A DNA stretch of 64,000 nt, taken from the NCBI RefSeq assembly GCF_000220395.1, contig NW_004086450.1, positions 124,001 through 188,000 on the forward strand. The letters are read 5' to 3'. This document shows, piece after piece, positions 1-14,158 of the stretch; position 1 is the stretch's first letter; every line of letters starts with the position of its first letter. The position numbers and the translations under genes were made by a program. This stretch comes from Ichthyophthirius multifiliis (lineage: Eukaryota; Ciliophora; Oligohymenophorea; Hymenostomatida). The notes under the pieces are model-generated. The model had not been told where the DNA came from and did no database searches. It worked only from the letters and a program-made list of their open reading frames with translations.

Positions 1-236
1 TTAATTAAATAAACACAAAAAAAAAAGCTTTTTTTTTAAAAAAAAAAAATATAAATAACAAGTATCAATATTTATTTTCAAAAAAAAGAAAAGAAAAGAA
101 AAAAATAACAACAACAATAACTTAGAAAGTATTAAACAAAAAATAAAAAAATCAGGAAAATATTTACCCAAATCAAAAAAAAAAATAAAAAATAAAAAAA
201 AAGAACAACAAAAACAAGAAAATATATACTAAAAAT

Positions 237-2120
<1,884 letters not shown>

Positions 2121-2475
2121 AAAAAATAAATAAAAATTATCGTATTAATAAATAATTATTTTTTTATGTTAAATTATTATTTTTATAATTAAAAATATAT
2201 TTATTTTATTAAAAATTTCATTTAGGTATATAATTAAATTAAAATTATAAATTATCGCTTTATTAATAAATTTTTTATTTATTTTTTTAGTATTTTTTTC
2301 TTATTTTAATTTTAGCCTATTCTTATATATTAAAAAAATTAAGTTTTTTACTACTATTATATTTATAAATACTAAATAAAAATAATTAAAATAATATATG
2401 TTTATATTTTTATTTTTCACATTTTTTAAAAAAATTTATCTTTATATAAGACCATAATACATTTTTTATATCTTT

Positions 2476-2479
<4 letters not shown>

Positions 2480-2506
<27 letters not shown>

Positions 2507-2907
2507 CCTATAGAAAAAAAAAAAAATAGGGTTAATTTAAAAAAAATAATTTCTAAATTTAATTTCAATTTTTAAATATTTTTTTATTTTTTTTTTTTTT
2601 TTTATAAAAAAAAACCGAAAAAAGAAAAAAAATAAAATAATTTTGGAACAAGGAAAAGGAAACCCCTTTAAATAAGGAAACCCCTTTATAAATTTTTAAA
2701 ATAATTAAAAAATTAAAACCAAAGGATAAAAAATAATATTTTTTTTCGACTTCAAAAAATAAACCAAAAAAAACACCGAAATTTTATTTAAATAACCAAA
2801 AAAAGGTTCAAAATAGGGGAGGTTATTTAATTTTTTTATCAAAAAATACAAATTTTTGTAATAAAGTAAAAAAAGTAATTAATATTTAACAAATAACCTA
2901 TAAGTAA
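2480..2907. repeat. Left copy of duplicated contig end, degraded base calls
   Basis: This stretch, just before the run of Ns, is the same sequence as 2928-3348 but corrupted in a systematic way. Isolated bases are replaced by a copy of a neighbouring base (for example acacatta appears as accccttta), and the (TA)n tract of the right copy becomes a poly-T run here. Both copies end with the same ctataagtaa-like sequence. The pattern looks like low-quality read ends, not biological divergence. No gene is seen in it. Confidence 0.8.
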
Positions 2908-2927
2908 NNNNNNNNNNNNNNNNNNNN
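2908..2927. other. Assembly gap (20 N)
   Basis: Exactly 20 N characters. The flanks repeat each other, so this is a scaffold join of unknown true size and probably no real missing sequence. Confidence 0.99.
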
Positions 2928-3006
2928 AAAAAAAAAAAAAAAACTATAGAAAAAAAAAAATAATGTTAAATTAAAAAAAATAAATTCTAGAATTAAATTC
3001 AAATTT

Positions 3007-3053
<47 letters not shown>

Positions 3054-3348
3054 AAACGAAAAAAGAAAAAAAATAAAATAAATTATGAACAAAGATAAAG
3101 AAAACACATTAGATAAAGAAAACACATTATAAAATTATAAAATAAATAATAAATTAAAAACAAAAGATAAAAGATAATAATTATATTCGACTTCAATAAA
3201 TAAATCATAAATAACATCGTAAATTTAATTAAATAAGCAAAAAAATGATCAAAATAATGGATGTTAATTAAGTATTTTATCAAAAAATACAAAATTATGT
3301 AATAAAGTAAAAAAAGTAATTAATATTTAACAAATAAACTATAAGTAA
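2928..3348. repeat. Right copy of duplicated contig end, with (TA)n tract
   Basis: Cleaner version of the sequence at 2480-2907. It starts with a poly-A run, then ctatag, then a (TA)n dinucleotide tract at about 3010-3047, and ends in ctataagtaa at 3348. Both copies lie between the MAP kinase and the GAF-domain gene, and no gene is seen here. Confidence 0.8.
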
Positions 3349-3561
3349 TAACTTCAATATTATATGTAATAAACAAATAACTTATAATTAAATAATGCAA
3401 TATAAGAAATGTTAAATTAAAATGCTAAATTAGAAAATTAAGTTTAAAGCTTATTAAAAGCATAGTTTAAATAATAAAAAATAATAGAATTTTTATCTAT
3501 TTCAAATTTATAAAAAGAAAAAGTTTATTAATCTGTAATTGTTTAAAATGTAAATTATTAA

Positions 3562-5232
3562 ATGAAATGTTAAGACTTTTAAAAATAAAACCAATAATTA
3601 AAAGATTATAAAACTAAAAATGAGAATTATAATTCAAATGGATCTAATTAAACATAAACAAATTCTTAATTTCCATAAATTATTAAAAGTAAGAAAATCA
3701 AATGTGATGAAAGCGATAAATCGTTTCGAACGAATAAAAATAATTAGAATTCTTTTTGTAATTTAAGTTAAGTTAGTACTCCTAATAATGCCAAAACCTC
3801 AAAAGATAAACGAAAAAAGTCCTTTTTTTAGAATAAAAGTTAATTTTATAGTAATAATGTGTAAATAAAGAATAATAATAGGTAGTAATATTTATAGCAT
3901 ACAGTTGAAAATGAATATATAAGCTAAATTTTAGATTTAGAAAAAAACAATGAAGAAATAATAAATTTTTTTAAAGTTAAAATTATTTTCAGTTTTTTAA
4001 AAATATTTTAAACAACGAGAAGTGTTTTTAAGATTTTATAGAAAATATTTAACTTTAGAAATAACAATTATTCGAAAACGGAAATTTATTTAAAAATTAA
4101 TTATAAATTTAGCTTAATTTATTATTGAAAATTAAATAAATTATACTTTCGATTTTTAAAATTAATAATAAAACTGACTTCAATAATCCTTTTTATCCTT
4201 TGTCTACTGAATGCTCTAAAATACTTAATTGTGATAGAACTAATATTTATTTAATTGATTTTAAAACTTAAGAATTATGGACTTAAAATCAGATAACATC
4301 TGAAATTATTAGATTACCAATTAATTTTAGTATATATTTACATTTTTTAAAGTAAGTAATTATATATTTAAATTAATATTAGGTGTACCAGGATGTGTAA
4401 TCAAAAATAATGAAATTTTAAATATCTTAGATGCTAAAATCGACTAAAGATTTGATAAAACTCTTGACTAATAAAATAATTATAATACAAAAACAATACT
4501 ATGTATTCCAATAATAAGTACAGAAGAAAACAGAATAATAGGTAAAAATAATAATAAAATTTTACATAAAATATATATTTATATATATATAAATAGGAGT
4601 TATAGAAGCAATAAATAAAAAAGAGTAGTTTTTTTTACAAAAGATGATGAATGTTTTTTGAAAGTATTTTCATATATATTTTCAAATGTATTAAAAATGT
4701 GTACCTTTAATGAAAACTCAAATGAAAATAAAAATTTTCTTAGATTTTTATTTAAATTTTCATTAGATATGTTAGATTGTTCAGATATTAATACTTTATT
4801 TTAGTCTTCTTATTTTTTTTAAATAACCAACTTCATGTTCCTTTATCGAAAATATTCCTTAAAAATAATAATAATAAACTCTATTCGATACAAAATAAAA
4901 ACTTCTAATTTTATGAGTCTAATATAGGTATTGTAGGCTAAGTATTTTAATCTAAATAATTTAGGTTGGATAATAATTTTTCTTAAAATACTGATTTTAA
5001 TCCAATTATTGATCTGAATACTTAATTGCCTGTTTTAACTATTCCTATTTTAGATGAAGGAAAAAATTCGAATTGTGTTGGAGTTATATAAGCAGTTAAT
5101 AGTAGAGGAATAAATAGCTTTTTAAACGATAATAATATTAAATCAGTATTTTAATATGATATATATTATAATTTAATAGATTTTCTTAAAGTTTTTTCTA
5201 AAATATATTTAAGATTGTAGGATAAAATTTGA
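3562..5232 (+). CDS. GAF-domain protein (two GAF modules)
   Basis: A protein with a low-complexity basic N-terminus and two GAF-like sensor modules. The first runs from STECSKILNCDRTNIYLIDF through NFSVPGCVIKNNEILNI to CIPIISTEENRIIGVIEAIN. The second holds SNIGIVGQVFQS, LPVLTIPILDEG and GVIQAVNSRG. GAF domains bind cyclic nucleotides or other small ligands; the ligand here is unknown. Two introns are well defined, 4330-4382 and 4542-4596, both GT..AG and restoring the frame. Two one-base slips remain: near 3975-3990 (a 17-base pseudo-intron or a missing base) and in a T run near 4810. The start is uncertain; an upstream ATG at 3395 would need an extra intron. The stop TGA is at 5230-5232. 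Confidence 0.75.
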
Positions 5233-5410
5233 AAAAAATAAATAAAAAAAATATTAAATTTTTATACATATAAACATATATGCTTATATTTTTGTTTTTT
5301 AATTATATAATTTTCTATTTATTAAGATAATATTTATTTTTAAATTAAAAAAATGAAATTAAAAAGAAATAATTCAATTCAAAACTCAATAACAGGATTT
5401 TAAAAAGATA

Positions 5411-7270
5411 AGTAATGTTTTTTGTTAAATTTAAGAGTGATAAAAAATATAAAATTATTAAAAAAACAAAAAAAAGATTCGAAGAGAATATTGAAGTTGT
5501 AGCTTTAAAAATACCAATGGAAAGATGCAATGAATTTTTAGTTAAATTATCAAAGTAAAATTGATTTATTTTAAATATAAAATTTAATAATAAGATATTT
5601 AATAAATGAATCAGGATCATAATAAATAATTAAAGAATAAGAAAAGACAAATTTTAAAACACGTTTAATTTTATTAAATAGGAATATAAATGAAAGTATT
5701 TATTATATAAAAATGTTATAATTATTATAAATATTAAAAAGATTTAGATTAAATTCCAAAAGAATTAAAAGAATGGATATTTTAATAAAAAGAAATATAA
5801 ATAATAAAACATAGTTTTAAAAAAGATTATAGTACATACGATTAAGAAGAATGTATATTAAAAATAATAGAGGAAATATCTAATTATAATGAAATTAAAG
5901 AAGAAAGTTTAAAATAATTCAAAATTATAGAACTTTAAAATTAATAATTATAAGAAAACAAGAAAATGATTGCAGAAATATTATATGATAAATCTTAATA
6001 AAATATAAAAACAATTATAGAAAGGAAAATAATTTAAAATAAATATTTTTTAGAATAATAATTATATTATTTATTTGGTGAGAAAGAAATGAATTTGTAA
6101 ATAAACGAAGGATTTTGCAAATTCAATATAAATCTAAATTATTATTCTGTAAATAATTTCCTTTAATAAGAAAGAAATAAAATAATAATAGAAACAAATT
6201 ATAATAACTAAATACTAGATTTATTCGGAGATTTAATTTTAGATATAAGATTACTAAAAGAAAAAAACTAAATATTGTAGTTAATATTGATTCTAATATA
6301 AAGCTAAAAGAATAATTTGATATTAATTTATAATAAAATAATAATGAAGATATTTAAATAAAAAAAGTAAATATAAAAATATAATATATATCTATAATAA
6401 TATAAAAATAATATATATGTATATATTTACATAAATAATATTTAGATAAATATATAGATAATTATTTTTTTATTTATTTTAATATAAATTTTAGATATAT
6501 ATATATTTATATTCTTATATAAATTTTATTTATATTTTCTTTTTATTTTTTTTAAAATATCAAATTAAAGGGAAATCTTTGAATAATACATTTCTTAATT
6601 AAAAATCTGGGAATATATAAATTTTCAATTAGAATATTTTTTAATTTTTAAATTCAGCTTTTTCGTAAAAGTATTTTAATTAATTATTTACTCATATTAT
6701 TATTTCTAAGTATATTCTTGATTTGTCATTTATAGGTATATTATTTTATATTTTATTTAAAACTTATAAATTTATGTAAAATAAAACTTTAAGGTATTTT
6801 TATTGGATTATTTACAAATAATGAATAAATTCTTTAAGATTATAAGAGTCAAAATTTTAAGTTAATTATATAATTTTATTATTTGGTAGATGAAAGTGTT
6901 TAAAATAATATTTCTATAATAGAAGAACTTAATAATGCTGCAAAATAAATTTTAAATGATGATAAAGTTGAAATATTTGAATTAAGTGATATAAATTGTG
7001 GACAAATTCTGAATTAAAAGATAAATAAATAGAAATTATTAAGCGTTAATATTACAATATAATCAAAAGTTCTAAATTACTAAAAAAAAGTTTTAGATAT
7101 TATTGAAAAACGTTATGTTTGCAACAAATAGGATCTTTTAGTAAATATAATAAAAAACATATATTCGAATTATTTTATTTAATATTTTTAAAGTAATTTG
7201 AACTAAGTGAAAATAAAAAAGTTAAAACATGCAATTGATTTAATATATTTATTTAAAAAAAAAATGTAAT
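5411..7270 (+). CDS. Probable Trm5-like tRNA (guanine-37-N1) methyltransferase
   Basis: Protein fragments in two frames fit the order of Trm5/TRMT5, which methylates G37 of tRNA using AdoMet. The N-terminal segment reads NIEVVALKIPMERCNEFLVKL. It is followed by a region with ILYDKSQQNIKTIIERK, an LFGEKEMNLQINEG stretch and LNYYSVNNFLQQERNKII, where Trm5 has its linker and YWNSRL-like motif. The AdoMet region that follows is weak (LDLFGDL, then NIVVNIDSNIKLKEQF), and NSAFSQKYFNQLF sits where the NLP catalytic motif is expected. At least three frame changes are needed, and some may be introns (one likely ends at about 6736). I could not locate the stop; the end given is where good coding signal fades. 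It could be a decayed gene or an error-rich sequence. The family call is an inference from motif order. Confidence 0.4.
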
Positions 7271-7501
7271 TAATAAAAATAAATTTTGTACAAATAAATT
7301 AGAAAAAAGAAATATATATAATAATAAATAAAATAAAATTAAAAATATAATTATATATATAATTTTAACATAATCATTTTTATTATTAAAATATAAATAA
7401 AATTAGCTTTAATTTATCAAAAAATGGTGCATCCTATACAATTTTTAAATAATCCCATTTTATTCTAAATAGCTTATTTTTCAAATGTTTCGTATTATAT
7501 T

Positions 7502-7856
7502 TCATTTTTTTATCTTTAGAGTATTTGTTTTGTTGAATAAATACATGAATTTATTTATTATTATAAAAAAAAGTAAACTATTATTATTTATTTCTTATTA
7601 TAAATATTGATCATAAGGATAATATAAATTACTTTCTACTCCATATTCTTTAAGAAGTTATTTAGAATTAAAAACTTCGTTTAGTTGTTCTTTATTAACA
7701 AAGTTAATTTCGCTTCTAAAATTATAGAATAAAAAGGTTTTAAAACATCATAATCAAACCTAAATAGATTCGAATATATTTAATATAAAGCGTTTGAGGA
7801 TAATTATTAGAAAAGAAAGCTTTTCGTTTAATTTTACATTAATTAAAATAAACCAT
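7502..7856 (-). CDS. Small hypothetical protein with one hydrophobic segment
   Basis: About 118 residues, not recognised. It begins at ATG 7856-7854 and reads MVYFNQCKIKRKAFFSNNYP, then a hydrophobic stretch YIRIYLGLIMMF that could be one membrane segment, then a charged part with INFVNKEQLNEVFNSKQLL and SNLYYPYDQYL. TGA is at 7504-7502. One missing base in a T/A run (near 7740) is needed to keep a single frame. The composition (rich in Asn, Gln, Lys, with Asp/Glu) is that of real ciliate protein, unlike the neighbouring A/T DNA. Confidence 0.4.
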
Positions 7857-8828
7857 TTTTAATTAATTTCTATATATTATATTTTTTTAAATCTAATATA
7901 ATAACTATTCTATTAATATTTATTTTTAAGTTAAAAATATTAATATATTCACAAATAAAAAAGAATTTATATATTTTTTATAGTAATTTGTAAGACTATT
8001 AAATAAATAAAAATATTAAAATTATTACATGTGTATTTATTATTAAATTTTTAAACTTAAATTGTATAAATTCATAATAATAAAAAAAAATAAAAAATGA
8101 ATTATCAAAATTATAGATTTTCATTATAAAATCTATATAACATATAAATTAAGTCAAATTCATTTCAAAAGAAATAAAAAATATAAGTTAAAAAGATTAC
8201 GCTTTATTTTAGTAAATTAATATCGATTAACAAAATAAAATAATTAATAAATAAATTAGCGAAACATTTTAATCTCTTTAATTTAAAAATAAATCAATGA
8301 AGATTAACAGTTTTTTAAAAAATATAATGACTAGATGATAAGACCTACATATATTTAAAGTAAAAATATTATTCATAAGGAGTGAAAAATAAGATCGGCT
8401 AAAATTAACATTAAAATTAATAAATACATACTAAAAATATATTTTTCCTTACTTTTCAAATATTATTAATGATTTAATTATCAATTCTTTATTTAATCAA
8501 TTTCTAAATATTTAATTTTAATAAACTCAAGTAGCTATTATAAAAAACTAAGCTAGATTTAGTTATAATATATAGATTTTTTGTTAAAAAAAGAAATTTT
8601 ATATTTTTTAATAAAATTAAAAAAAATTGATTGTTATATTTTCTATTATTTTTATTTTAAACTATTTGATTTGAAAAAAAAAAAAATTACTTAAATTTTA
8701 TTAATATTATTACTAATACTTTTTTAAGTAAAATTATATAATTAAGCTTAATTTTTTTTCTAACTTTTTATTAATTTTATTAATAAAGGCAAAATATTAA
8801 AAAAATATATTTTTAATTAAAAAAAAAA
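7857..8828. other. A/T-rich intergenic DNA
   Basis: Nearly pure A/T with scattered short G/C-containing words, for example near 8330-8400. I see no convincing coding frame on either strand and no RNA-gene signature. Confidence 0.5.
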
Positions 8829-10325
8829 ATGCAGTTTAATTGTTTATTTTTTCCAGCACCTGATGTAGAATATAATTCTTTACATATAAATGCAAATAAA
8901 AAAATTAAATGAATAAATATTTATAAATTTTAAATAATTAAATAAATTAAATAGGGATAATTAATATGGATTCCATCTATTGATCATAAAAAATTGTTAG
9001 AAAGTTATAAAAACAACAAATTATAATTTAATAAAAAGATAGATTTAAAAATTGGAAATACATTCAAAATAGAGAAACCAAATTCTTGTAAATATTAATT
9101 AAATGAATCATGTGATATGGAAGAATAAGTATAATATTAATAAAAAAATATATTCAAAATTAATACATATAATAAAGTATATGAAAGAAAAATAATAAGA
9201 ATTATCATTAAGTAATACATTATCTAATTATTCTACAAAAGACTTCGTAAACTCATTTTTTAAATAAAGAGATACACATTCGATCTAAGAAAATTCTTTA
9301 ATTGAAGAAAATAATTCATAGATAAATACATAATTTAATTTATAAGATGAAAATACGTTATCAATAAATACATAATCTTTTAGAGTTAATAAAAAAATAT
9401 TTAATAGTTATTAGAATGTATTATAATTTTAATAAAAAGAACCGTTTTCATAAAATTAATAATAATAAATCCAATAAATTAATATTAAATAATTCATGTT
9501 AGATAATAAATATATACCAGCAAATTTATTATAAAGTTATAATCAAAATACTTAATATATATTACTTTATTTTCATTCAAACGGAGAAGATTCTATTTTA
9601 TGTTATAATTTTACTAATCATATTAGATCTTAACTTGATGTATTTTTTTAGTATTATTTTATTTTATTGTTAACAAAAAAAAGATACATATTATTGCAGT
9701 TGAATATCCTGGTTATGGATTTTATAAAGGAGCACCTAATTCAGAATAAATTAATGAAGACTCATTATAAATATTTGATTTTTTAATTAATTGTATGAAA
9801 ATTAATGAATAAAAAATTATTGTTTTAGGAAGAAGTATTGGAACTGGTCCTGCTACTTATTTAGCAAGTCAGAGAAAAGTAGGTTGTCTAGGTTTGATTT
9901 CTGCTTTTACTTCAGTAAGAGATATTGTATAAGATAAAGTAGGAACTTGTATGAAATATTTAGTAAAAAATATGTTTGAAAATATAAAAATTATAGAAAA
10001 AGTAACTTGCCCTATTTTCCTAGTACATGGAAAATAAGATTCTTTAATTTCTTATAATCATTCAGTTTAATTATTTAGTAGATTTTTATTATTTTTGTAT
10101 AATTATTTTAAAATAAAAAAATAAAAAGAAAAATGTAAAAAAAAATGCGAATTAATTCTTCCAGAAAATATGACTCATAATAATTTAGATTTTAAAGAAG
10201 ATTTTACGAAACCTTTTTTGAATTTTTTATATAAAAACAATATCTAAATACGAGATAAAAGCTAAAATAATAAAATTGTATTTCCTCCATATATATTTAC
10301 TAATTATATATAAAATAAATAATGA
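8829..10325 (+). CDS. Alpha/beta hydrolase, ABHD17-like
   Basis: Serine hydrolase of the ABHD17/S33 type. ABHD17 enzymes remove palmitate from membrane proteins. The N-terminus CLFFPAPDVEYNSL matches the family's conserved start (FLPPEPTYSL-like). The catalytic domain has YILLYFHSNGEDS (oxyanion region), AVEYPGYGFYKG, the nucleophile elbow VLGRSIGTGPATYLAS (catalytic Ser), LVHGKQDSLISYNHS (catalytic Asp) and ENMTHNNL (catalytic His). A long Gln/Asn-rich insert separates the N-terminal motif from the hydrolase core. The frame changes near 8912-8958 (probable intron), near 9185 (single-base slip) and near 9640-9680 (intron or slip). TGA at 10323-10325 ends the gene. The triad is complete, so activity is likely; the substrate is unknown. 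Confidence 0.8.
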
Positions 10326-10373
10326 AAAAAAAAAATAGTATTAAATGTAAATATTTATAAAATAAAAAATTAA

Positions 10374-11666
10374 TCATTCAAAATACTATTTATATAATTA
10401 ATCAGCAATAGAAATAATTTCGACTACATCCAAATCTTGTATTCTTTATAAACTTTCCATAATATCAGAAAAATCTTATTAAAGGATAACTTCTTTTCTC
10501 AAAATAAGAATTGCTAAACAAAGACAATATAAGAAATCTTAAAAGTTACAATGACTTAATAAACTATCCCAAATCCTTACTACATCAAATATTTCAAATT
10601 CTTAAGCAAAAATAAGCATTATCCATCTCAAACTATAAAACTAGGGATGTAACTTAATATTTTCTAAAGCTTACCAAATTTAATTATCTATTCTTTACAA
10701 AATTAAATTCAATTGTTTTATTTTAGCGAGTATTCCAGTATCGGCTTTATCAAGATATTTAATAAAACAATCTTTACATTCAGCCATTAAAATAGTGAAA
10801 GTAAAAAAGCAATCTATTTCTACACTTTATGAAAATATTTAATCATCTTTTTTAAAAGTGTAATATATTACACTTAGTATTTCGTTCATTCCTTATACAT
10901 ATTTAATTCCGTGATTTAATTTCGCATAAATAAATAAAATTCTGGTTAATATATCATATTCGGTTTCTTCACTTATTTATTTTAGTCTATAAGGATTTCT
11001 AAAATTTCCTTTGGTCTCTTAACCGACAAAAAAATGCATTTCTGATCGTGTTCGAATCGAGTCTTTTTCTATTTCAAGCCATAGGTCTCTGTCTTTGAAA
11101 AATTATTCCCATTCAGGGTATTTTATTTCCATTTGTTCCGTTTTTTATAAATAAAAGTCACTTTCTTCTTGCTCTTTTTAGTCCCATATTTCTTTTACAG
11201 GAGTTTCAACATTTGTTATATATTATTCAACGAATTAATTATAATAATTTTTATTTTCTTCGATTGCTTTTTCCCATTGCTATTTTTTTAAAGGTAAATA
11301 ACCCAAAAGTAATTTCCAACATATCGAACGCAATAATTTACAATCTTCAGGAATTCCCAAAAAACATTAGCTTTGTAACTGTTTTATGTTTATATTATTT
11401 TAGCTTAATATTTCTTAGTATATTTATATTTTTTAACGCGCTTTATTTGATATTTTAATTAAATCAAAATTGTTTAATGCATGTAAAGGATATAAATCTA
11501 ATTCTTTTAACTCTTTAGGTGATTAGATATCTTCGTTTTCTTATTTTTAATTCTTTTAAGAATCTTCTGATTATTATATTACATCTATAACTTATTATTT
11601 TATTTGTGTGCCAATAGATTAGCCTAAATTTTTTAAACCATTCATTGCAAATTTTAATTGATTCAT
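10374..11666 (-). CDS. TBC-domain Rab GTPase-activating protein (TBC1D13-like)
   Basis: Intronless, 430 codons, read with Q for TAA/TAG. The TBC fold is clear in order: GIPEDCKLLRSICWKLLLGY (start of the domain), LWLEIEKDSIRTRSEMHFF with the RT of the catalytic arginine-finger region, TEYDILTRILFIYAKLNHG, the YVQGMNEIL motif carrying the glutamine finger, then SLRWIMLIFAQEFEIFDVVR near the C-terminus. TBC proteins stimulate GTP hydrolysis by Rab GTPases and so switch off vesicle-traffic steps. The insertion between the N- and C-lobes, with a FRNPYR-like stretch, resembles TBC1D13. The start ATG is at 11666-11664 and TGA at 10376-10374. No TGA occurs in frame between this ATG and the upstream IQ gene. 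Confidence 0.9.
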
Positions 11667-11880
11667 AATTTTATAGACGTATATTTATTTATTTATTATA
11701 CTTACTAACTTTTTTTTTAATTAATATAATTAAAATTTATTTCGAATTTCTTTTATATATTTTTAGATTTGTATAATATTTAAAGATAATATATATTTAG
11801 TTTAAATTTTAATATAATAATATATGAATATATATTTAATTTAATTTATTAATAATATATTTTTTTACAAAAAAAAAAAA

Positions 11881-12594
11881 TCACTATATATATATTTCAA
11901 ATCTATAATTATTAATTTTAATTTAATATTTCTTATGCTATTTTCTGTTTCATATATATAAAAAAAAATTAAAATAAAATAAAATTAATAAATTTAACTG
12001 TAAATAAACTGGAATCATTATGTTAAATGAAAAATAAATTGGCTTAAATTACAGGAACTAAAGCTTCTTTTAACTGTTTTAAATCTTCTTAAGTTAAATT
12101 ATTCATATCTTTTCCACCTAAAAAGAATAATGTATAAAAATAAAAAAAATAGTTAATTACTTGTAATACTTAATAAACTTTAACTAAAATTTCTTTAATG
12201 CATTTATTTTTATCTTAAAAAAATTAAATAAAATAAAGATAATATTTTAATATATACTATTCAATAGAAGGTTAATTTAATAAATGATGAGTTAACAATT
12301 CTTTAGATTATTAATTTTTCAAAAATGAAAAATCAGTATTTTTTTACATTTAATTAAATTATTATTATTTATGATTTTCATTATACTAATTTTTAGAATT
12401 TTTATTTTAAGAATTCCAGCAATTAATTTTAGAAGAAATTTTGTTCCAATTTAATTTTTAAGAATTAGTATTTACTGAAGATTTCTTTAAATACTATTAT
12501 TTTGATATTCCTTCTTATTTTTAAGAGTTAGTTTTTTATTTTTCTAATTAATTTAAAATTTAAAAATTTTAATTCTCTTGTTTTTTTTATTTAG

Positions 12595-12645
<51 letters not shown>

Positions 12646-14158
12646 GTTATTGTTTATCTATATTTTTTTACAAATCATTTTTTTCATCATCTCTTTTTTT
12701 AATTTTTTTAATTATATATATTATTTTTTTATTTATACTTTTCTTTAATGGCTTTTAGTGGATCATATTTTGTCCTTTTTTTAAATTATCTAATTATTGT
12801 TTTTTATTTATTTTAATATCTATTGTATTATTTTCATTTTCAATATTTTTATTATTTTGTGTTTAATTCTTTTGTATTTTTTAAGGTTTTACCCTTTCTC
12901 CTGTCTTTTTATTTTCAAATTATTATCCGTCTTGATTAATCTATGTATTATTTTTATTTAAGGAACTTCCTACAGGTATATCATCCCAAGTATATTTATA
13001 ATCTTAAATATTATATTCACTTTATTTTTTTTACTCATTTTCTTATTTTTATATATTTTCTTATTTTAATTCATCTTCTTTTTTTTCTTAATTTTCAATT
13101 TTTTATTCTGGTTATTTTGATTAATAAAATTCTTTTTTTATTTCATTTTCTATTTTTATATAAGTATTTTAATCTTTTTGGTTTGTTTTAATTTCCTAAT
13201 TTTGTTCATTTTCCTTAGTTTTTTATATTTCTGAACTTCCTTAACTTAAAAGTGTTTATTTTAATTATTGTTATATCTAATTTTACATATTATATTCTTA
13301 TAATATATTTTATTAATTCTAAAATTATTATAAAAGTTATTATTAAATTAAATATTACTGTTATATTTTATTTTATTATAATAAAAAATTATTTCTAATA
13401 TCAAACTAGTAATTGTTTTAAAGCGAATTTTTTAAATCTTATTATTAAAATAAGTTTGGCAAATTACCATTTTTGGTTGGAGAAAAATAAAAAGATTAAA
13501 GTTGTTAATTTTAACTAAAACATTAAGAATTTTAAGAACAATATTGTTTTTCTTTAGAACCAATTTATTAATAGACTCTTAAATCTCCAACTATATTTTA
13601 ATTTTGTTCTTCTTGAAAATACTTATCTTCATAAATCCATAATCCAGTAATTTACAATTTATGAAAAGTTATACAAAGTTCATTTTATAAAGGTGCTATT
13701 TATTTTTATATATCAATATATTAGTTATTTTTCAAAAGCAAATAATTAAGAGATTTTTTTTTTTAAATATAAATATTATTATTTAAAGCATTTTTTACAA
13801 TTTATCTTCTTTATTCAATAAGAGGTTACATATTTTTTTTTATAAATTAAATTTTTTTTAAATTATTTATTTTTCGAACTCTCCAGCCTAAAACAACAGC
13901 CCATAAATATTGATTAAATGTGCTAATTTTTTCCAATATTTTTTTTTTTTTTTTTCTTATTATATAACCGCGATAGTTTCGTTAAATAATTGTTGTACAT
14001 AAATTTATAAATTTATTGTATTTTTTTATTTCTTCTTATTCAACTATTCTGTTACTTTAGTTATGAATTTCTTCTTTATTTTACTAATTATTAGTTATTA
14101 AATTTTTTGAATTTTAATCTGAGAATTATGTGCTTTTATAGAAGTTTTAATTATTCAT
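11881..14158 (-). CDS. IQ-motif protein with Q/N-rich and WDDIPVGSS regions
   Basis: Starts at ATG 14158. Near residue 60 it has an IQ calmodulin-binding motif IQRNYRGYIIRKKKKK, then after a one-base slip in a poly-A run AVVLGWRVRKINN, a repeat-like second IQ helix. A folded segment follows (ITFHKLQITGLWIYED..IVGDLRVYQQIGS), then a long Gln/Lys/Glu-rich stretch with the motif YKYTWDDIPVGSSLNKN. A (TAA/ATT)n run lies at 12595-12644. Near the 3' end an intron of about 40 bases (near 12122-12165) separates KVYQVLQ from GGKDMNNLTQEDLKQLKEAL. The stop is not certain; 11881-11883 is reached only if a last intron is assumed. Calmodulin binding is inferred; the rest is unrecognised. Two separate ATG-led ORFs here are in one continuous frame. 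Confidence 0.65.
12595..12644. repeat. (ATT)n microsatellite inside a coding region
   Basis: About 16 tandem units on the + strand. They lie inside the - strand IQ-motif gene and add a homopolymeric amino-acid run to its Q/N-rich part. Confidence 0.85.

Noticed and set aside
2575-2907. G/C-richer looking patch (aaccccttt words) suggesting telomere-like CCCCAA repeats
   Set aside because: The same sequence in clean form at 2928-3348 has acacatta there, so the C runs are base-call artefacts; no tandem telomere repeat exists.
11213-11458. Standard-code + strand ORF of 81 codons
   Set aside because: It is the antisense shadow of the TBC gene, whose catalytic motifs are on the - strand.
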